Part shown: positions 16,662-25,637 of the stretch, piece by piece | Layout: every line of letters begins with the position of its first letter | Numbering within the stretch: position 1 is the first letter of the stretch | Source of the DNA: Solwaraspora sp. WMMD791 | GTDB taxonomy: Bacteria; Actinomycetota; Actinomycetes; Mycobacteriales; Micromonosporaceae | Direction: 5' to 3' | NCBI RefSeq assembly: GCF_029581195.1 | Contig: NZ_CP120737.1 | Location: forward strand, 2,046,001-2,110,000 | DNA length: 64,000 bases | Notes under the pieces: generated by a model | Databases searched by the model: none | The model's input: the letters and a program-made list of their open reading frames with translations, nothing else | Told to the model about the DNA's origin: nothing | Translations under genes and position numbers: made by a program

Positions 16662-18383
16662 TCAGCGGCGGTAGATCGTGATCGAGTGACCGACCTGGTC
16701 GATCGGCTCACTGCTGTCGATCAGCTCGCGCAGCTCACCGCCGGTGGTCGCCACCCAACTGTTCGACACCACCAGCAGGCCGCGTACCTCCTCGGACGGC
16801 ACCTCACGCGGGTCGCCGGCGGTGATGCCGTAGTACTCCGGCACGCCGGCACCCTTGTAGGCCAGCCACACCCGCTCGTCCGGGTAGCGCTGCCGCAGCC
16901 GGTCGGCCAGCCGCGCCAGGTCCTGCCCCCAGTCCACGTTCGAGTCGTGCAGATGCTGGTAGGTGCGGGCCGGTCCACCGAACGCCTCGTTGGCGTACGG
17001 CAGGTAGAACGGGAACGCGCGGACCGAGCTGATCGCGACCAGCGCGACCAGCACGGCCGCCGCCGGGCGGGCGAACCGGGCGGCGACGGCCGGCGACCGT
17101 ACGGCGGTCACGGCCGCCGCCGCCACGGCCAGGAACACCGGGACGAAGATCGCGTACCGCACGCCGAGGTCACGGTCGCTGGTCATCGCGGCGGCCAGCA
17201 GGACCGCCGCCGGTGCCAGCAGGTACGCGGCGGCCGTACGCAGCCGGGGCAGCGCCACCATCGCCGCCGCACCGACCAGCCACAGCACCAACGCCCCGAG
17301 TGGCGTCTTCACCAGCAGCGCCGCCGGCAGGTAGTACCAGAGCGAACCGGAGTACGTCTCACCGAACAGGTAGCCGCCCCACACCCAGTCCTCGAAGCCG
17401 AACTGGATCAGCATGCCGTCGCGGAACGAACCGGGAAACGGCAGCCAGTCGACCACCGTCGCGCGCAGCCCGTCGACCGTCGGCACCGCGTCCGGTGCCG
17501 GCCGCCGCAGGCGCGGGTCGACGACCAGGTAGCTGACCCAGACCGTGGCCACCGCGAGCAGCCCGGTCGCGGTCGCCGCCGCGCCAGCGACGGCGAGCCG
17601 CCGGGCCCGCGACGATCCCGCCCGTACGTGCCACACCGACCAGGCGGCCAACGCCAGCAGCACCGGCACCGCCGCCAACGCGCTCATCTTGGTGGCCAGC
17701 GCCGCGCCGAGCGCCAGGCCGGCGGCCGGCAGGTAGAACCAGGGCCGCCGGCGGGCCCGCCACAGCAGCCAGGCCGAGGTCAGCAGGAAACCAGCGGTCG
17801 GTACGTCGAGGGTCGCCAGCGAGCCGTGCGCGATCACGTCGGGGGTGAACGCGTACACCGCCAGGGCCACCAGGGCGCCGGCCCGGCCGGTCAGGTCCCG
17901 GGCGAACGCGAGGACCACCAGGCCGAAGGCAAGGGTCAGCCCGATCATCGGCAGCCGGGCCAGCAACAGCAGCTGGTCGGCGTCGTTGCCCGCCTCGTAC
18001 AGCACGTGCCGGCCGAGGTCGGACTGGTTGCCCCGGAAGGTGGGGTCGATGTGGGGGTCGGCGAACACCAGACCGGCACCGATGATCAGCTTGCCCAGCG
18101 GCGGATGTTCCGGGTTGACCTGCAGGCCGCCGCCCTGCTGGTACAGCGCGGCCGCTCCCACGTACACCGGCTCGTCGATGGTCGGTGCCTGCGCCAGCGC
18201 GGTGGTGACCATCGCGAACGCCATCTGGCCCAGCAGCACGACCACGACCAGCGGATACCACCAGCGCCGGTGACGCCGCAGCCAACCGGGCCGGTCCGAG
18301 TCCTGCTCCGCCGGGGCCGGGCGGCCGTCCGGGACGAGGGGTACATCCCGGTCGAGGACTCCCGGCTTGCGCAAATGACTCAC
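16662..18383 (-). CDS. Membrane glycosyltransferase, PMT/ArnT-like (GT39/GT83 type)
   Basis: 573-residue polytopic membrane protein with about ten hydrophobic helices. The first periplasmic loop contains the acidic DEPVY (ALAQAPTIDEPVYVG), the conserved Asp-Glu pair of GT-C enzymes, followed by NPEHPPLGKL, the typical region binding a lipid-phosphate sugar. The C-terminal region has SNVDWGQDL and a soluble tail, as in predicted dolichyl-phosphate-mannose-protein mannosyltransferases. It probably transfers a sugar from a polyprenyl-phosphate donor to protein or envelope glycan on the outer membrane face; substrate unknown. GTG start 11 bases after the preceding leftward gene's stop, so probably one transcript with it. 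The start has only weak SD support. Confidence 0.85.
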   Translation of the reverse strand: MSHLRKPGVLDRDVPLVPDGRPAPAEQDSDRPGWLRRHRRWWYPLVVVVLLGQMAFAMVTTALAQAPTIDEPVYVGAAALYQQGGGLQVNPEHPPLGKLIIGAGLVFADPHIDPTFRGNQSDLGRHVLYEAGNDADQLLLLARLPMIGLTLAFGLVVLAFARDLTGRAGALVALAVYAFTPDVIAHGSLATLDVPTAGFLLTSAWLLWRARRRPWFYLPAAGLALGAALATKMSALAAVPVLLALAAWSVWHVRAGSSRARRLAVAGAAATATGLLAVATVWVSYLVVDPRLRRPAPDAVPTVDGLRATVVDWLPFPGSFRDGMLIQFGFEDWVWGGYLFGETYSGSLWYYLPAALLVKTPLGALVLWLVGAAAMVALPRLRTAAAYLLAPAAVLLAAAMTSDRDLGVRYAIFVPVFLAVAAAAVTAVRSPAVAARFARPAAAVLVALVAISSVRAFPFYLPYANEAFGGPARTYQHLHDSNVDWGQDLARLADRLRQRYPDERVWLAYKGAGVPEYYGITAGDPREVPSEEVRGLLVVSNSWVATTGGELRELIDSSEPIDQVGHSITIYRR

Positions 18384-18394
18384 GGGCAGTCAGC

Positions 18395-19027
18395 CTACCG
18401 CGCGGCGGTGCCGGGTCTGCCTTGTCCACGTTGCGGCGGTATCCCGTAGATTCCACCGTCGACGGCGTCATCGATCGTGCGCGGATCGACACTCCAGCGC
18501 CCGGCTATCGCCAGCACCGTCCACTCCGACGGACCGGCGTCGACCCAGGCGTCCCACTCCTCCTCCGACCAGTGCTGGCTCTCCGGCCCCGGTTCGCCGA
18601 CGCTCACCCCCAGCTCGATCTCGTCGACGGACGGTTCGCCGACGCACAGCGCCGCCTCCTGCCGGCTGTAGTCGAAGCAGTACGCGCGCAGGATCACGCC
18701 GGCAACGGCGCGGGCCCACACGTGGTATTCGGAAACCCGTTCGGTGGCGAAGAACTGCACCTCGCCAAGCCGCTGGCTGAGCCCGCTCAGCCACTGCGGA
18801 AAGGCCCGATCGGTGGCGTCGAACCCGGGCGGAAGCTGCGTCCGACCGTGCGCGAGGGTCCAGCCCGGCACCGGTGCGGTCACGTACACACCCCGGCGGT
18901 ACGCCAGGTCGGTGCCGGCGGCCCAGTCGGCGCTCGCCCTCTCCCGCAGGTCGAGCGCGTCGGCCACCTCGTCCGGGGTCCGGTCCCGGACCGCCAACCA
19001 CGAGGTCTTGTAACTGAACCCGGCCAT
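18395..19027 (-). CDS. Conserved-looking hypothetical protein
   Basis: 210-residue soluble acidic protein, not recognised. It begins MAGFSYKTSWLAVRDRTPDEVADAL; mid-protein has FFATERVSEYHVWARA, and an acidic stretch WSEEEWDAWVDAGPSEW lies near the C-terminus. Rich in Trp and Tyr; no signal peptide or membrane helix. The ATG at 19027 is preferred because the preceding 50 codons look non-coding; SD weak. It lies 11 bases upstream of the glycosyltransferase gene and likely shares its mRNA. Function unknown. Confidence 0.6.
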   Translation of the reverse strand: MAGFSYKTSWLAVRDRTPDEVADALDLRERASADWAAGTDLAYRRGVYVTAPVPGWTLAHGRTQLPPGFDATDRAFPQWLSGLSQRLGEVQFFATERVSEYHVWARAVAGVILRAYCFDYSRQEAALCVGEPSVDEIELGVSVGEPGPESQHWSEEEWDAWVDAGPSEWTVLAIAGRWSVDPRTIDDAVDGGIYGIPPQRGQGRPGTAAR

Positions 19028-19076
19028 ACCGCTGATGATCGCACCACCGTCCGGCCGGCCACGGACGGCAAGATGC

Positions 19077-19108
19077 GGCCCGGTGACCGCTCGCGCGGTC
19101 ACCGGGCC
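19077..19108 (-). terminator. Hairpin terminator after secreted repeat protein
   Basis: GGCCCGGTGACC pairs perfectly with GGTCACCGGGCC around an 8-base loop, 25 bases downstream of the leftward gene ending at 19134. There is no T-run, as usual in actinomycetes. Confidence 0.6.
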
Positions 19109-19133
19109 TGCCGGGATCATCGGGGCCGTCGGT

Positions 19134-19997
19134 TCAGGCGCAGACCGCCTGGATCGCCAGCCCGTCGGTGGGCACACCGGTCAGCGACAGTCGGACCGAG
19201 GTGAGACCGGCGTCCGGGTAGAGCGAGCTCAGGAAGGTCTGCCCGGCGGCGCCCGGTCCGGTCGCCCCGCCGACCGAGTGCACCTGCTCGGTGCTGGACG
19301 CGCAGGAGTAGCTGGCCGAGGCGACCCCGGTCCGCACCGTTCCTTCGGCCTGCGCACCCACCGGGTCAGCGCAGATGGCGTACGCGGTGACCTGCCAGTT
19401 GCCGGAGTAGGCGCCGGCCTCGGCGGCGGCGGCCCGGGCGATGTCGAGTGGGCCGGAGGCCCGGGACATCTGCAGGCCGACGTTGCCGAACCCGCCACCG
19501 GCGATGCTGGCCCCGCTGCCGATCACCCGCTGGCTGCCGGAGCAGCCCGCCGCGGTGCTGCGGGTCGCGGCCGACGAGTAGCCGGAGCCCTGCGCGACGA
19601 TGGTGTAGCCGGGCACCGAGGCCGCCGGCGCGCAGATGGCGTACCCCTCCAGCGCCCAGTTGCCGCTGATGCCGCCCGGCGGCTCGTCGGCCCAGACCTC
19701 GTACCGGTCGGTCTGACCGGGACCGCTGACCGGCTGCAACGCGCTCAGCCGGATCGAGTTGGCGGCCGGGCCGCTGACCCGGGCGCCGCCGCCGATCACC
19801 CGCATCCCGTTCGGGCATTCGGCCGCCCGGAACTTCGGTGACTGCGAGTCGGTGGCGGTGGCGACGTGAGTGGTGCGGATCAGGCCGCTGACCGCCGCGG
19901 CCGGGCCGGCCACGGCGAGCTGGCCGGCCGCACCGACGGTCAGGGTGGCGAGCACTGCCGCCAGCCGCAGACCGGTACGTCGGTGGTTCGTGTTCAT
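19134..19997 (-). CDS. Secreted protein with internal repeats
   Basis: 287-residue exported protein. A Sec signal peptide covers about residues 1-36 (basic start, Leu/Ala core, GPAAAVS cleavage region). The mature part holds two full and one partial copy of a ~90-residue unit with the signature RVIGxGAxxxG, a central stretch, then SGNWxxxxYAICA; each unit has two or three Cys that could pair. Such proteins are common in actinomycete exoproteomes but I know no function. It diverges from the AfsR-type regulator at 20131 across 133 bases, so that regulator may act on this gene; this is only inference from position. Confidence 0.75.
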   Translation of the reverse strand: MNTNHRRTGLRLAAVLATLTVGAAGQLAVAGPAAAVSGLIRTTHVATATDSQSPKFRAAECPNGMRVIGGGARVSGPAANSIRLSALQPVSGPGQTDRYEVWADEPPGGISGNWALEGYAICAPAASVPGYTIVAQGSGYSSAATRSTAAGCSGSQRVIGSGASIAGGGFGNVGLQMSRASGPLDIARAAAAEAGAYSGNWQVTAYAICADPVGAQAEGTVRTGVASASYSCASSTEQVHSVGGATGPGAAGQTFLSSLYPDAGLTSVRLSLTGVPTDGLAIQAVCA

Positions 19998-20130
19998 CGC
20001 TCCTCATTTCGATTGATCGAGGTGACTGGCGGATGCCGTCGAACCAGACAGTGGCCGGTGGACCTTCGGAAAAGTTTCGGCAGTCGTTAAATAGGCTGCT
20101 CAACCGCGCGATGCGGAGGACCCTGCAGGG

Positions 20131-23016
20131 ATGGACACTGCGCGGAACCGGGTCGAGATGTTGGTCCTCGGTGAGGTGACGGCGCGGGTCGACGGGGTCG
20201 ATCTCGACCTGGGGCACGCCCGGCAACGCGCCGTCCTGGTCGCGCTGCTGGTCGACGCGGGCCGGCTGGTGCCCACCGACCGGCTGCTGGACCGGGTCTG
20301 GGGCGACCGGCCACCGCAGCGGGCCCGCAACGCGCTCGCCGGCTACCTGTCCCGGCTGCGGCAGGTGCTGGCCCCGGCCGACCAGGTGCGGATCGTCCGC
20401 CGGCCCGGCGGCTACCTGCTGCAGGTCGACCCGACCCAGGTCGACCTGCACCTGTTCGGCCAGCTGGTCCGGCGGGCCAGGGCCGCCGCGGCACCCGCGC
20501 GGACCGGCGGGACGCCGGCCGCCGACGATCCGGTGGCGCTGCTGACCCGGGCGCTGTCGCTGTGGCGCGGTACGCCGTTCGGCACCCTGGAATCGGCCTG
20601 GCTGGACACGGTACGCGGCGCGTTGGTCGCCGACCGGCTCGCCGCCCAACTGGACCTGGTCGACCTACGGTTGGCCGCCGGTGGACACGCCGACCTGCTC
20701 GGCGAGTTGACCACGCTGGCGGCGGAGCATCCGCTGGACGAGCGGATCGCCGGTCAGCTGATGCGGGCGCTGTACGGGGCGGGCCGCCAGGCGCAGGCGT
20801 TGCGGCACTACCAGGTGGTCCGGGCCCGGCTCGCCGACGAGCTGGGCACCGACCCGGGGGCGGCGCTGCGGCAGACGTACCACCGGATCCTGACCGCGGA
20901 CCCGGCACTGGGGACGGCGGCCGCACCACCGGCCGCGCCACCGGCCCCACGCGGCGCGCCGGAGCAGGTGGCGGGAAGCAAGCCGGCGGCGGGACGTGGG
21001 CCGGCGGCTGAGGTGCCGCGTCAGCTGCCGGCCGCGCCGACCGGCTTCACCGGCCGGGCCGCCGCCCTCGCCGCGCTGGACGCGATGGTCGACGACGCGG
21101 CGCCGCTGGCGCTGGTGACCGGCACCGCCGGGGTCGGCAAGAGCAGCCTGGTGCTGCACTGGGCACACCGGCGCGTCGACCGGTTCCCCGACGGACAGCT
21201 GTACGTGAACCTGCGCGGGTTCGACCCGGCCGGCGCGGCGCTGGACCCCGCCGAGGTGGTACGCGGATTCCTGGCCGCCCTCGGGGTCGCCCCGCAGCGG
21301 ATGCCGATCGGGCTGGCCGCGCAGACCGCCCGCTACCGCAGCCTGGTCGCCGGCCGGCGGCTGCTGATCGTGCTGGACAACGCCCGCGACGCCGACCAGG
21401 TCCGCCCGCTGCTGCCCGGCGCGCCAGGCTGTGTCACCGTGGTGACCAGCCGGGGGCAGCTGGGTGGACTGGTCGCCGTCGACGGGGCCCGGCCGGTCGC
21501 CCTGGACCTGTTCACCGACGCCGAGGCCCGACGGCTGCTGGCGACCCGGCTGGGGCGGGCCCGGGTCGACGCGGAGCCGGCCGCCGCGCAGGAGATCGTC
21601 GACCGCTGTGCCCGGCTGCCGCTGGCGCTCGCCGTCGCCTCGGCGCGGGTGCTGGTGAACCCGGCGGTCACCCTGACCGATCTGGCCGGCGAGCTGACCG
21701 AGGCCGGTGCCGGGCTCGACGCCTTCGACGGCGACGACCCGGCGGCCGACGTACGGGCGGTGTTCTCCTGGTCGTACCGGGCCCTCGACCCGGGCGCCGC
21801 TGGGCTGTTCCGGCTGATCGGGCTGCATCCGGGGCCGGAGCTGACGGTGCCGGCGGTGGCGAGCCTGGCCGGTGTCACGGTGTCCGCCGCCCGCCGGGGG
21901 TTGGCGGTGCTGACCCGCGCCAGCCTGCTCACCGAGCAGGCTCCCGGCCGGTACGTGCTGCACGACCTGCTGCGGGCGTACGCCGCCGAGCTGGCCGAGG
22001 CGCAGGAGCCGGCGGCCCGGCGACGGGCCGCGACCGCTCGGCTGCTCGACCACCTGCTGCACACCGCGTACGCCGCCGACCGGCTGCTCTACCCGCACCG
22101 CGACCCGATCATGCTGGACTGCCCGGCGTCCGGGGTGGTGGTGCCGGCGTTGGCCGACGGCGCGGCGGCGATGCGCTGGCTGGTGGCCGAGCACCGGGTG
22201 CTGCTCGGCGCGGTCGACCTGGCGGCCCGCGACCGGTGGGACCGGCACGCCTGGGAGCTCGCCTGGAGCCTGACCAGCTACGTCAACCTGCGGGCGTTGT
22301 GGCACGACCAGCTGACCGTGCAGGGTGCCGCGGTGCCGTCGGCGGTGCGGCTGGGCGACCGGGCGGCGCAGGCGCACCTGCACCGCAATCTGGGTCGGGC
22401 GTTGACCCAGCTGGACCGCACCGACGAGGCGGCCGGGCACCTGACGCAGGCCCTGGCCGGGTTCGTGGCCGTCGGGGACCGGGCCAACCAGGCGCAGACC
22501 CACGTGAACATCGCCCGGCTGCGGGAACGGCAGGGCCGCGACGTCGAGGCCCTCGACTACGACCTGCGGTCGTTGGAGCTGTACCGGCAGGCCGGGCACC
22601 TGACCGGGCAGGCGCGGGCGATGAACAACATCGCCTGGACCCGGATCCGGCTCGGCGAGCCCGAGCAGGCCCGTGAGCTGTGCCGGCAGGCGCTGGCCAT
22701 CAACACCGAGCTCGGCAACCGGCACGGAGCGGCCACCAACTGGCGTACCGCCGGTTGTGCCGAGGCGGCGGCGGGTGAGCATCGCGCGGCGGTCGACTGC
22801 CACGAACGGGCGCTGCGGTTGTTCCGCGCGATCGGTGACCGGGGCGGCGAGGCGGACACCCTGGCCGACCTCGGCGACGCCCGGTACGCCTGTGGCGAGG
22901 TCGACGCGGCCCGGATCGCCTGGGCGGCGGCGTTGGTGCTGCTGGAGGCGGCCGGCCATCCGGACGCCGCCGCCGTGCGCGCCCGGCTGACGCACCACGC
23001 CGCCCCGGTCAGCTGA
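20131..23016 (+). CDS. AfsR/SARP-family transcriptional regulator
   Basis: 961-residue regulator. The N-terminus has an OmpR-like winged helix (LGEVTARVDG, then PPQRARNALAGYLSRLR) and a bacterial transcriptional activation domain (to about residue 270). A Pro/Ala linker leads to an NB-ARC/STAND ATPase with Walker A GTAGVGKSS at 331-339 and a Walker B-like LLIVLDNARD near 411. The C-terminal ~250 residues form TPR repeats (RNLGRALTQLDRTDEAAGHL and similar). AfsR-type proteins integrate signals to activate secondary metabolism or local clusters; no biosynthetic cluster is adjacent. It diverges from a secreted-protein gene and converges on the MmyB-like regulator. Its stop lies in a tandem repeat shared with that neighbour. 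Confidence 0.92.
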   Translation: MDTARNRVEMLVLGEVTARVDGVDLDLGHARQRAVLVALLVDAGRLVPTDRLLDRVWGDRPPQRARNALAGYLSRLRQVLAPADQVRIVRRPGGYLLQVDPTQVDLHLFGQLVRRARAAAAPARTGGTPAADDPVALLTRALSLWRGTPFGTLESAWLDTVRGALVADRLAAQLDLVDLRLAAGGHADLLGELTTLAAEHPLDERIAGQLMRALYGAGRQAQALRHYQVVRARLADELGTDPGAALRQTYHRILTADPALGTAAAPPAAPPAPRGAPEQVAGSKPAAGRGPAAEVPRQLPAAPTGFTGRAAALAALDAMVDDAAPLALVTGTAGVGKSSLVLHWAHRRVDRFPDGQLYVNLRGFDPAGAALDPAEVVRGFLAALGVAPQRMPIGLAAQTARYRSLVAGRRLLIVLDNARDADQVRPLLPGAPGCVTVVTSRGQLGGLVAVDGARPVALDLFTDAEARRLLATRLGRARVDAEPAAAQEIVDRCARLPLALAVASARVLVNPAVTLTDLAGELTEAGAGLDAFDGDDPAADVRAVFSWSYRALDPGAAGLFRLIGLHPGPELTVPAVASLAGVTVSAARRGLAVLTRASLLTEQAPGRYVLHDLLRAYAAELAEAQEPAARRRAATARLLDHLLHTAYAADRLLYPHRDPIMLDCPASGVVVPALADGAAAMRWLVAEHRVLLGAVDLAARDRWDRHAWELAWSLTSYVNLRALWHDQLTVQGAAVPSAVRLGDRAAQAHLHRNLGRALTQLDRTDEAAGHLTQALAGFVAVGDRANQAQTHVNIARLRERQGRDVEALDYDLRSLELYRQAGHLTGQARAMNNIAWTRIRLGEPEQARELCRQALAINTELGNRHGAATNWRTAGCAEAAAGEHRAAVDCHERALRLFRAIGDRGGEADTLADLGDARYACGEVDAARIAWAAALVLLEAAGHPDAAAVRARLTHHAAPVS

Positions 23017-23105
23017 GCGGCTGGGCGTCCCGGTCAGCTGACGCAGCTGGGCGTCCCGGTCAGCTGACGCAGCTGGGCGTCCCGGTCAGTGCAGCGGCTG
23101 GGCGC
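23004..23105. repeat. 26-bp tandem repeat across convergent stop codons
   Basis: Two exact 26-bp units (23020-23045 and 23046-23071, beginning GCTGGGCGTCCCGG) are flanked by partial copies on both sides. Each unit carries the palindrome GTCAGCTGAC, which reads as TGA on both strands. The stop of the AfsR-type gene and the stop of the convergent regulator both fall in copies of the unit. Confidence 0.85.
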
Positions 23106-23931
23106 CGATGACGGACAGCAGGTGCAGCTTGTCGTGGCTTTCGCTGCCGGGGATGGCCGTGTAGACCAGCAGCGAGTGGGCCTGTCCGGGGTCGACCAGC
23201 CGTTGGCAGGTCAACTCCAGGGCGCCGACCTGCGGGTGGACGAAGTGTTTGACGTCGTGCGGGCGGACGCCGATCTCGTAGGCGTCCCACGCCTGGCGGA
23301 ACTCCTCGTTGGAGTCGAGGAGCAGCTCGGCCAGGTGCGCCGCCCGGGAGTCGGGGCCGCGCAGGGTGACGATCTGCCGCAGGCCCGAGGCGTACATCCG
23401 GGTCAGGAACGGGTGTTCCTGCGGCGCGTAGCGGTCCCGGGCGGTCGGATCGGTGAACCACCGGTAGCCGACGCTGCGGGCCGGCCCGGTGAACCGGGTG
23501 GTGTCGCCGGTGAGGGCGACCCCCAGCGGGGTCTGCCGCAGCGTCTCGCCGAGTTCGGTGACGATCTCCGCCGGGGTGTCGACCAGCCGGTCGAGGACCC
23601 GCAGCAGGCCGGGGCTGATGTGTTCGTTGATCCCGCCGCCGCCACGGGTCGGCGGCTGGTGTCCGGCGAGGCGGAACAGGTGGTCCCGTTCGTCGAGTGA
23701 CAGGTGCAGGCCCTGGGCGATCGAGGCGAGCATCTGACCCGACGGCTGCGGCCCGCGTTCGCGCTCCAGCCGGGAGTAGTAGTCGGTCGACATGTGGCAC
23801 AGGGCCGCGACCTCCTCGCGCCGCAGCCCGCTGGTGCGTCGGCGGGGGCCACGCGGCAGGCCGACGTCCTCCGGTTGCAGCGCCTCGCGGCGGCTGCGGA
23901 GGAACTCGGCCAGCCCGGCGCGGTCGATCAT
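23086..23931 (-). CDS. HTH regulator with MmyB-like ligand-binding domain
   Basis: 281-residue regulator. An Xre-type helix-turn-helix (LAEFLRSRREAL to TSGLRREEVAALCHMSTDYYSRLE) occupies residues 5-70; the rest matches the MmyB-like PAS-type ligand-binding domain, including DPTARDRY and a C-terminal QVGALELTCQRLVDPGQAHSLLVYTA. ATG 23931 is chosen for AAGGAGG 7 bases upstream. The gene diverges from a short-chain dehydrogenase at 24132, a very common pairing in which the regulator represses the dehydrogenase until a small ligand binds. The intergenic region (about 200 bases) should hold the operator; I see no clear palindrome. Confidence 0.9.
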   Translation of the reverse strand: MIDRAGLAEFLRSRREALQPEDVGLPRGPRRRTSGLRREEVAALCHMSTDYYSRLERERGPQPSGQMLASIAQGLHLSLDERDHLFRLAGHQPPTRGGGGINEHISPGLLRVLDRLVDTPAEIVTELGETLRQTPLGVALTGDTTRFTGPARSVGYRWFTDPTARDRYAPQEHPFLTRMYASGLRQIVTLRGPDSRAAHLAELLLDSNEEFRQAWDAYEIGVRPHDVKHFVHPQVGALELTCQRLVDPGQAHSLLVYTAIPGSESHDKLHLLSVIGAQPLH

Positions 23932-24131
23932 CAGGGTGCCTCCTTCGCGGTCCTGCCCCGTTTCTACCGTCCGTCGCCGGCGGTAACCACGGATCGCCGA
24001 TCCACCCCTGCGGCGGAACGGACGGGCCGGCAGACCGATGGGGGGGCGGCCGGGGCCGGGGATCGGCAGGCCGTGGTTGCGGTGCCGGCGACGCCTGAGG
24101 ATCGGTGGGTACCCGACGAAGGAGACGCACC

Positions 24132-25073
24132 ATGGCACGGCGAACGATCGACATCACGATTCCCGACCTGTCCGGGAAGCGGGCGCTGGTCACCGGCGCG
24201 AGTGACGGGATGGGCCTGGTGATCGCCACCCGGCTGGCCGCCGCCGGCGCGGAGGTGATCATGCCGGTACGGAATCGCCGCAAGGGCGAGGCGGCGATGT
24301 CGGTGATCCGGTCGACGGCCCCGCGCGCGGACGTCTCACTGCGCGATCTCGACCTGTCCAGCCTCGCGTCGGTCACCGCGCTCAGCGAGAGCCTGCTCAC
24401 GGAGGACCGGCCGATCAACATCCTGATCAACAACGCCGGGGTGATGACACCACCGCAGCGGCAGACGACGACGGACGGGCACGAGCTGCAGTTCGGCACG
24501 AACCATCTCGGGCACTTCGCGCTGGTCGGCAACCTGCTGCCGCTGCTGCGGGCGGGGCGGGCCCGGGTGACCTCGCAGATCAGCATCGCGGCCCGCAGCG
24601 GCACCATCAACTGGGACGATCTGGACTGGAAACGCGGCTACCACGGGCAGCACGCCTACAGCCAGTCCAAGATCGCGTTCGGGTTGTTCGGGCTGGAGCT
24701 GGACCGCCGCAGCCAGGCCGAGGGCTGGGGCATCACCAGCAACCTGTCCCACCCCGGGGTGGCCCCGACCAGCCTGCTCGCCGCCCGCCCGGAGGTCGGT
24801 CGCGGTAAGGACACCCCGCAGGTACGGCTGATCCGTGCCCTGTCGGCCCGGGGCATCCTGCTCGGCACCGTCGAGACCGCAGCCCTGCCGGCGCTGCTCG
24901 CCGCGACGTCGCCCACCGCGAAAGGCGGTGTGCTGTACGGGCCCAGCGGCCTGGGCAACCTCGGCGGCCCGCCGGTGGAGCACCGGACCTTCTCCCCACT
25001 GCTCACCGGAGACGCCGCCCGGGTGTGGCAGGTCTCGGAGCAGCTGACCCGGACCAGGATCCCGGCCGGCTGA
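24132..25073 (+). CDS. Short-chain dehydrogenase/reductase
   Basis: 313-residue NAD(P)-dependent SDR. Cofactor motif [12 protein letters not shown] after strand 4, Ser in SQISIAA, and the catalytic YSQSK (Tyr176, Lys180) are present. The length and the NHLGHFAL and [10 protein letters not shown] segments match the retinol-dehydrogenase/WW-oxidoreductase-like subgroup. ATG 24132 follows GAAGGAGAC. It is paired divergently with the MmyB-like regulator, so expression is probably ligand-controlled. Substrate unknown. The stop codon is part of a 13-bp tandem repeat. Confidence 0.92.
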   Translation: MARRTIDITIPDLSGKRALVTGASDGMGLVIATRLAAAGAEVIMPVRNRRKGEAAMSVIRSTAPRADVSLRDLDLSSLASVTALSESLLTEDRPINILINNAGVMTPPQRQTTTDGHELQFGTNHLGHFALVGNLLPLLRAGRARVTSQISIAARSGTINWDDLDWKRGYHGQHAYSQSKIAFGLFGLELDRRSQAEGWGITSNLSHPGVAPTSLLAARPEVGRGKDTPQVRLIRALSARGILLGTVETAALPALLAATSPTAKGGVLYGPSGLGNLGGPPVEHRTFSPLLTGDAARVWQVSEQLTRTRIPAG

Positions 25074-25106
25074 CCTCGCCGACTGACCTCGCCGACTGAC
25101 CTCGCC
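25070..25106 (+). repeat. 13-bp tandem repeat at dehydrogenase stop codon
   Basis: CTGACCTCGCCGA occurs at 25070-25082 and 25083-25095 with 11 of 13 bases again at 25096-25106. The first unit contains the TGA stop of the dehydrogenase, so the stop is present three times. Confidence 0.8.
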
Positions 25107-25156
25107 TGCGGTCGCCCGGCGGCGAGGTCAGCCGGCGGCGGTGGATGCTTACCGGC

Positions 25157-25222
25157 ATGGATCGCAACCCGCTGGCCGCCGCCGGGTACGTCGCGACAGG
25201 TTCCCGGGGCGGTGCCGCATGA
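25157..25222 (+). CDS. Possible 21-residue leader ORF before the HxlR gene
   Basis: ATG 25157 opens a 21-codon frame whose TGA overlaps the HxlR start as ATGA. The peptide (MDRNPLAAAGYVATG onward) has no known motif and no clear SD, so it would be leaderless or a coupling ORF. Speculative. Confidence 0.2.
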   Translation: MDRNPLAAAGYVATGSRGGAA

Positions 25223-25563
25223 GCGACTTCGACGTGTTCCTCGCCGACTGCCCCGCCCGTACGACGCTGAACCTGGTGGCCGACACCTGGTCGGTCGTCG
25301 TGGTGTTCGGGCTGGGGCGCGGCCCGCTACGGTACGGCGAGCTGCACGAGCGGATCGGCGGGATCAGCAAGAAGATGCTCACCCAGACGCTGCGCAAGTT
25401 GGAACGCGGCAACCTGGTCACGCGGCGGACCCTGGCGACCGCACCGGCCGGGGTGGAGTACCGGCTGACCGACCTCGGTCAGAGCCTGCTCGAACCGGTG
25501 TCGGTGCTGGCCCGGTGGGCCGAGGAGCACGCCGACGAGCTCGCCGGGGACGACGGCTCCTGA
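25219..25563 (+). CDS. HxlR-family transcriptional regulator
   Basis: 114-residue winged-helix regulator typical of HxlR/MarR-like proteins in length and order: a Cys near the N-terminus (FLADCPARTTLNLVADTW), recognition helix region RIGGISKKMLTQTLRKLE, and wing YRLTDLGQSLLEPV. Many HxlR proteins sense electrophiles or disulfide stress through that N-terminal Cys. Start at ATG 25219; a frame opening at GTG 25141 would add 26 residues of unlikely sequence. It is 74 bases upstream of an oxidoreductase gene in the same direction, its likely target or operon partner. Confidence 0.9.
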   Translation: MSDFDVFLADCPARTTLNLVADTWSVVVVFGLGRGPLRYGELHERIGGISKKMLTQTLRKLERGNLVTRRTLATAPAGVEYRLTDLGQSLLEPVSVLARWAEEHADELAGDDGS

Positions 25564-25637
25564 CCCGGACCGGCCCGCACTCACGGCGTTGCCGCAGGGA
25601 ACCGGTTGGTGCCCCACGCCCGCCTACCGTCGGCGGC

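Noticed and set aside
20131-23016. Pathway-specific activator of a biosynthetic cluster
   Set aside because: AfsR-type architecture, but no PKS, NRPS or other biosynthetic genes nearby.
23004-23105. CRISPR array
   Set aside because: Units are contiguous with no spacers, and there are no cas genes.
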